Source: Clitopilus passeckerianus
Lineage: Eukaryota > Basidiomycota > Agaricomycetes > Agaricales > Entolomataceae
DNA length: 61,626 nucleotides
Direction: 5' to 3'
NCBI GenBank assembly: GCA_944990035.1
Contig: CALYLX010000151.1
Location: 1 to 61,626 of the forward strand
Both the position numbers and the translations under genes were made by a program. This document shows positions 57,040-61,626 of the stretch, in pieces. Within the stretch, counting starts at the first letter, position 1, and each line of letters begins with the position of its first letter. The notes below the pieces were generated by a model, which was given only the letters and a program-made list of their open reading frames with translations, searched no databases and was not told where the DNA came from.

Positions 57040-59958
57040 ATGGAGGCGACGAAGCGAACGCTTGATATTCTTGCAGGCGTAGCTGGCCTAGTAGGGGTTC
57101 CGTTGGTGAAGGAGGTCATTGATATCGGCCTCTCGATTCTGACGACTTGTGAAGTGAGCATCGCTGTCGGTTTCCTGATGGCATTTCCTTGAGCTCTTTG
57201 CTTCCCACAGACCATCAATCAAGTACAAGAGCGAGTGGCAGAGCTGAAGAATCGGGTCGCCAGCTATTTGCTCGTCCTGGCCAAGATTGCGAAAGATCCA
57301 GAAAATGAACCGATGTTCAAGTCATCCCAAGGCCTGATGGAGGAGCTTCAGGATCTCAAAGAGTCAGTTCTTACCTAATTCTGTTTCCTACATATTTGCC
57401 AACGAATTGCTTTCTAGTTGCCTTTCAATCATCACAGTTCGCCTTGACGCCATCAACCAGCAGAATATCGTATTGACTACATTACTCCCCGAAGCTAATA
57501 TGAACACCATTGAGGAGTGTGTTGCTTGCTTCCAAGATGCCGTTGACCGGTTCCAGGTATATTTCTGCAACCTGCTCCTAAACCATGCAGCCAATTTCTC
57601 ATCTTCGTTTAATAGACTTTACGAGGGATTCATGCTGCGCAAGATCTCACGAGGATACAACACCAAGTCGAGAACATCTACCAGGTTGCACAAGTTGCTG
57701 TCCAGAAGATAGACAAGGTCCAGAGCTCTGTTGACAAGCTGCAGGCCATGCTAGAGAGCACGGGCCTGCAAAGCGATACCTTCAGCTCCTTATCGAAGAT
57801 GCCGCCCATCCCTGACGTATTCATTGGTCGCGACACCGTTGTTCAGCGAATCGCTGAAAACCTCACGAGCGACGACCTTAAACGATCTCGTGTTTGCATT
57901 CTAGGGCCAGGTGGAATAGGGAAGACATCAGCAACCCTTGCGGCCATGGAACATCCATTAGTCACCGCCAGGGTTCCCGAAGACCATCGTCTCTGGGTCC
58001 CATGCATCAGCCTAACCTCCCCGCTGCTTTCCTTGCCTTCCTAACGCGAAGATTGGGTCTCTCCAGCCCAGCAGATCCCCTTCAACTCATTACCTCCACC
58101 CTCAGAAACAGTACCGAACCTTATATTCTCCTTCTTGACAACTTCGAGACACTGTGGCATCCCGTCGAAGGAGACCAACCAATGACTAAGTCGATCTTAA
58201 AAGCCCTCGATGGAATCTCAAACGTGGGGATCTTGCTCACCATGCGATCACACTTCCCGCCTCTGGTTCATTGGCAAACGGAACGTCTAGATGTCCTACC
58301 ACTCGAAGACTGTCAACAGATTTATACAGCCATTGAACCCCAGGCTGCAGTTGACGAAGACCTCGACCTACTCCTGGAGACGATCGGCCTCCTACCCTAT
58401 GCTGTCACCCTGATAGCCAACCAGGCCAAATATTCTTTTGCTTCACCGAAGGAAGTGCTATTTGAATGGACCAAAGTCGGTTCCAAGATGCTGTTCGACG
58501 TTGAGGACAGCTCCAAGGCATGGATCAATCCATTGAGCTGTCTGTTGGGAGCAAGTACGTTACCAGCACCCCAGGAGCGATCGAACTGCTGCAGGTCCTA
58601 TCGATGCTACCTGCTGGCGTTTACCGGGACGGCTTGTCGATCTGGTCCAAGTCCTGGACACTCGGAGCACTGAGTACACTCCACAACTCTGCTCTCATTG
58701 TCACGCGAGAGATGGACGTTGACGGGGCCAAGAAAGTGCATTTACTTGTACTCCCCGTCGTTCAATCCTACATGCGACAACCTGGTCGCACCCCAGATTC
58801 TGTTCGGCAGTCGACTCACCAGGCTTGCGTGGATTTTCTTTGTGCAAGAAAATCACTCATCGAGGCCCGAACGATCCGAAATACAAGGTCGATTTCCCAG
58901 AGGTGGAAGCGCAAGAAACGAACGTAGAAGCAATCATGACGGAGGTTCTGAAGGACCTACAAGACGGTGCCTCATCGCGGACACCAGTTGCATCCGAAGA
59001 GCAACTCGATGCCCTTACCACATTTGTCTCATACCAATCCAGTTGCCGACCTTGTTTGGCACTGGTTGAGCAGGTTCTTGCGCTTGTGCAACAAGCACAG
59101 AGTCTCTACCACGAAGCCGAAGTCATGTTATGTCTTGCATCTGTCCAGACCGACTTGGACCTGAATGCAGTGGCTGCAGAGACGTACAAAACAACCCATA
59201 AGCTATTCTTGAAATTAGGCAACACGATCCGGGCGCTTAATACCGACCTTTGTTCCGTCACGAGGACGATTGAAGCTTCAGACCCCGACTCTGAAATACG
59301 ACGGGAAATAGCAGCAGAGACTAAAGCCCGGTGGGAACACCTCTTCTCAAACCCGATCATTGAAGGACTAGTGCTCAGTTGGTTCAGTGAAACCGTCTGG
59401 CTTTCTTACCCGCTGGACTACGACCGACCTCCTGAAGTTCTTCAAGACATGCTGAGGGCCCGAGAGGTTTTCCGCGAAGTCCGGCGACCATGGGCATTGC
59501 ACAGCGTTCTGGTGAACCTGGTCAGGTCTCGCCTGCAACAGGGCGAGATCGATGATGCCCGAAAGATGGTGGATGATATCATGGAACTTGAAGTCGAGGA
59601 GAAGTTGGTCGGGAGCGGATATACCTACGTCTGCTTAGCGCATTGCCTGAAGGCGGCGGACAACTGGGGTCCTGAGCTTCACCAAGTACTGCAGGATGGT
59701 TTGAAGATCGAGAAGAAGTCTGGTGGACCGTATAATATCGCGATGCTGCTGGAGGAGCTGGTTGAAGTGTATGTTCGTGAGAAGGATTGGCCAGCAGCTC
59801 GCCTGGCGTGCGAGGAGACGTTGAAAGAGTGTAGGAAGGGGTCCGGTTTCAGTATTGACTGGCTGGCAGAGCGTGCCCAGTGGAATCTGGATTATATCAA
59901 GGCTAGAGAAGAAGGTCTTGACGAGCCTAGTGAATACTGTGATCCTCCGCGGTGGTGA
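57040..59958 (+). CDS. NLR-like STAND NTPase with helical N-terminal domain and TPR-like tail
   Basis: Fungal NOD-like receptor candidate, about 900 residues. N-terminal helical domain from MEATKRTLDILAGVAGLVG (ATG 57040; the frame is open upstream), VIDIGLSILTTCE, NQVQERVAELKNRVASYLLVL, with introns near 57152-57210 and 57363-57419. This recalls the four-helix MLKL/HeLo-like domains that trigger cell death, but that is inference. The NTPase core begins PPIPDVFIGRDTVVQRI; Walker A GPGGIGKT (57904-57927); Walker B ILLLDNFE (about 58120-58150); sensor-like ILLTMRSHFPP; and GLLPYAVTL in the place of GLPLA. A helical TPR-like region follows (LYHEAEVMLCLASVQTDL; VLVNLVRSRLQQGEIDDARKMVDDI; VYVREKDWPAARLACEETL). 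Frame slips at CCCC 58019-58022, GG 58517-58518 and AAAA 58849-58852; each heals with one base. Clade-specific and rapidly evolving in mushrooms. Confidence 0.75.
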
Positions 59959-60335
59959 ATAGGGGAATTTCGGGCTTTTAGGTTTCCAGATATATTTATA
60001 ACACATAAATATGTAACCATTTATGCCATTTTTTTTGTCCATTCATCACATCCTTATACAAACGGGCTTTTTTCCTTGAAATTCGTTCCAAAGCTAACTC
60101 TCAATATATATCTCGTGGCTGTGCATCACCACGGAAACTGCCTGCGCTTATGATCATCCCTGTTACATGGTATAATCGCCGAATGCTGTCCAGTCAACAC
60201 TCTGGTATATAAGATGGGCCTGGCACTTTCCCAGGTCTTCAGCTGGTCTCATCCCTCTACTAACCCCCCAAAGAACTGGTGCCGGTCGCTTCAATTCATC
60301 TTCACCCAACTTGACAAGTCTACATCCTATCTAAA
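59959..60335. promoter_or_regulatory. Intergenic region with TATA box
   Basis: GTATATAAG at 60205-60213 lies about 125 bp upstream of the ATG of the next gene. No coding signal otherwise. Confidence 0.5.
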
Positions 60336-61211
60336 ATGGTTCACACTACCTCTACCCTCGCTGTTGCTGTCGTCGCTCTTAGCGCTGCTTCTACCCTCGC
60401 GGTGCCCAACTTGTATGTAAACCATATCATCTTACTCCTGAGTCGTTGGTCTGACTGTCTCGTTCTTAGTGGTGCTGGTGAATTCCTTGAAGCTCGCGAC
60501 TTCTACGATGACAATGCTCTCGCTGCCCGTGGCTTCTTCGACTTCTTCAAGAGCAAGAAAGCAGCTTCTAAACCCGCCTTGAAGTCCGGCACCTCTTCAC
60601 TCGCTCCGATTCCAGCAGCTACGCCTGGAACCGCGAAAGGAGCTGCCGCTGTTAACCCAGCTGGTGGGGCAATGCCCACCGTTACAAGGCACCTAAGACC
60701 CAAACCCACCGAATGCAAGGCCGGCGAAAGACCTTCATGGGACAAGGTCAAGCATGCGCCCATTCACCGCTCTGGCCGGTTGTCTTCGTCAGGAAAAGCC
60801 CAACAACCATTAGCTCCTGGTGCAGCCCCCGCTGTCCCATCACTTGCTGCACGGTCGGCTGCCCCAACCGCTGTCTCAGCTGGCGCCCTAACTCAACCCA
60901 CTCCTGAGCCCCAGGCAGGTGGTCCCAAGAAGGTCTTTGGCGCCAAGGATGTCATTGCCACCCGAACCACGGCAGGGAAGGACGGCCATAAAACTGTTAT
61001 ACACGTCCTTCCTCCAAGGACAACAAGATGCTACGCGGCCACACCTACTGGACATGCCTCTGCCAACTCGCTGTCAAGGACGGCCAGTCACGAGGCTGAT
61101 GAACATGCTCTTCCTGGAGCACCAGAACATCATCTACATGCGGAAGCTCATGCAAAACTGTTGGCTAGGGCTGCTGACATTCTGGCTGAATACATCAACC
61201 AGCTGGATTAG
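60336..61211 (+). CDS. Secreted Ala/Pro-rich protein
   Basis: Signal peptide MVHTTSTLAVAVVALSAASTLAVPN. An intron (GTATGT at about 60413 to TTAG at 60469) splits N/FGAGEFLEARDFYDDNALAARGFFDFFKSKK; it contains no stop and is a multiple of three, so the unspliced frame also reads through. The ELEARDFYDD/LAARGFFDF wording is common in secreted basidiomycete proteins, where such repeated AR-D-Y units precede low-complexity tails. The middle is Ala/Pro/Gly/Ser-rich and basic; the end EADEHALPGAPEHHLHAEAHAKLLARAADILAEYINQLD is helical and His-rich. The stop is at 61211. Family and function unknown; the frame between 60713 and 61100 carries other open frames, so a hidden indel cannot be excluded. 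Confidence 0.6.
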   Translation: MVHTTSTLAVAVVALSAASTLAVPNLYVNHIILLLSRWSDCLVLSGAGEFLEARDFYDDNALAARGFFDFFKSKKAASKPALKSGTSSLAPIPAATPGTAKGAAAVNPAGGAMPTVTRHLRPKPTECKAGERPSWDKVKHAPIHRSGRLSSSGKAQQPLAPGAAPAVPSLAARSAAPTAVSAGALTQPTPEPQAGGPKKVFGAKDVIATRTTAGKDGHKTVIHVLPPRTTRCYAATPTGHASANSLSRTASHEADEHALPGAPEHHLHAEAHAKLLARAADILAEYINQLD

Positions 61212-61626
61212 GTGAAAGATTAGGTGGTTACTTTTACTGCGTACTTGGGGTTTCTATACAGAAAAGTGTGGAACAGGAAAAATAGATTGAAATGAGCGTG
61301 AAAGTCTGTTGCATTCTGCAAATTTGTTAGACGCGTTGTTGACGTCTATTGACGCGTTCCAGAGTGTGACATTCCGTTATATTGGGGACCATCAACTCGA
61401 AAGCGGTCGAATGCAGTCTGAACGCTGCCTAGCGAAGACTCTCGTGTACTCACATTATTGTTTTACTGGAGTGGTTACAACTTACTTGAGGCTCGTCAAA
61501 GCCCTCCAACCATTCACACAGCTAAGACAGACCACCCAAGTCCTGCATCGGAGGTTATCAGGCATCCCTGCCGCAGTGCCGCGTGCTGTTCTATAACCAC
61601 TTTGGACAATTGAGGCGCCCAGACCT
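61212..61626. other. Window edge, no gene seen
   Basis: 3' region of the Ala/Pro-rich gene and unassigned sequence; a 95-codon frame at 61309-61596 has no recognisable features. Confidence 0.5.

Noticed and set aside
1..61626. tRNA genes, rRNA, CRISPR arrays, transposable elements
   Set aside because: I looked for tRNA-like B-box sequences, regular spacer-repeat arrays, long terminal repeats, and transposase or reverse transcriptase motifs and saw none that I could defend.

Overview
This window is fungal nuclear DNA, most likely from a mushroom-forming basidiomycete (Agaricomycetes). Almost every gene is cut by short GT-AG introns of about 50-65 nt, genes lie 0.2-1.7 kb apart on both strands, and the gene set fits that group: a C-5 sterol desaturase, pectate lyase and GH43 enzymes, F-box/LRR proteins, a STAND (NLR-like) NTPase with TPR-like tail, small secreted proteins and several families recognisable only as basidiomycete hypotheticals. 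No tRNA, rRNA, CRISPR, transposon or origin could be supported.

Layout. 0-7 kb: ERG3-like sterol desaturase (-), then two MFS transporters facing each other (MFS1 +, MFS2 -) with a His-rich secreted protein gene between them. 8-12.2 kb: a PL1 pectate lyase and two tandem genes for a CHORD-like CC/HPG zinc-ligand domain. 13-27 kb: a low-complexity basidiomycete protein, then cell-biology housekeeping genes: VPS39/VAM6, an ankyrin/coiled-coil protein and the mRNA exporter MEX67. 27-29.3 kb: two uncharacterised genes, one with a probable GC-AG intron. 29.5-36.3 kb: three MFS transporters in head-to-tail array (MFS3-5). 37.5-40.6 kb: two tandem F-box paralogs. 41.3-43.7 kb: a secreted Asp-Pro-Asn-Ala-Pro repeat protein. 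44.4-45.1 kb: a DUF4604 (KIAA1143-like) protein. 46.1-51.1 kb: two more tandem MFS transporters (MFS6-7). 51.3-61.2 kb: histone chaperone SPT2, a GH43 glycosidase, an eight-cysteine secreted protein, the NLR-like gene and an Ala/Pro-rich secreted protein.

Two things stand out. First, seven genes belong to one MFS (DHA1, TetA/ZIF1-like) family and form three local sub-types, a strong local expansion. Second, about twenty coding sites in otherwise well-conserved genes (VPS39, SPT2, MFS, GH43, NLR and others) need one extra base, usually in a homopolymer, to keep frame. The errors are all of the same sign and cross unrelated genes, so I read them as consensus undercalls in the assembly rather than as pseudogenes. 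Gene models below are given as whole loci with those sites flagged. Exon borders were placed by eye from GT/AG sites, phase and family similarity; no alignment or search was run.
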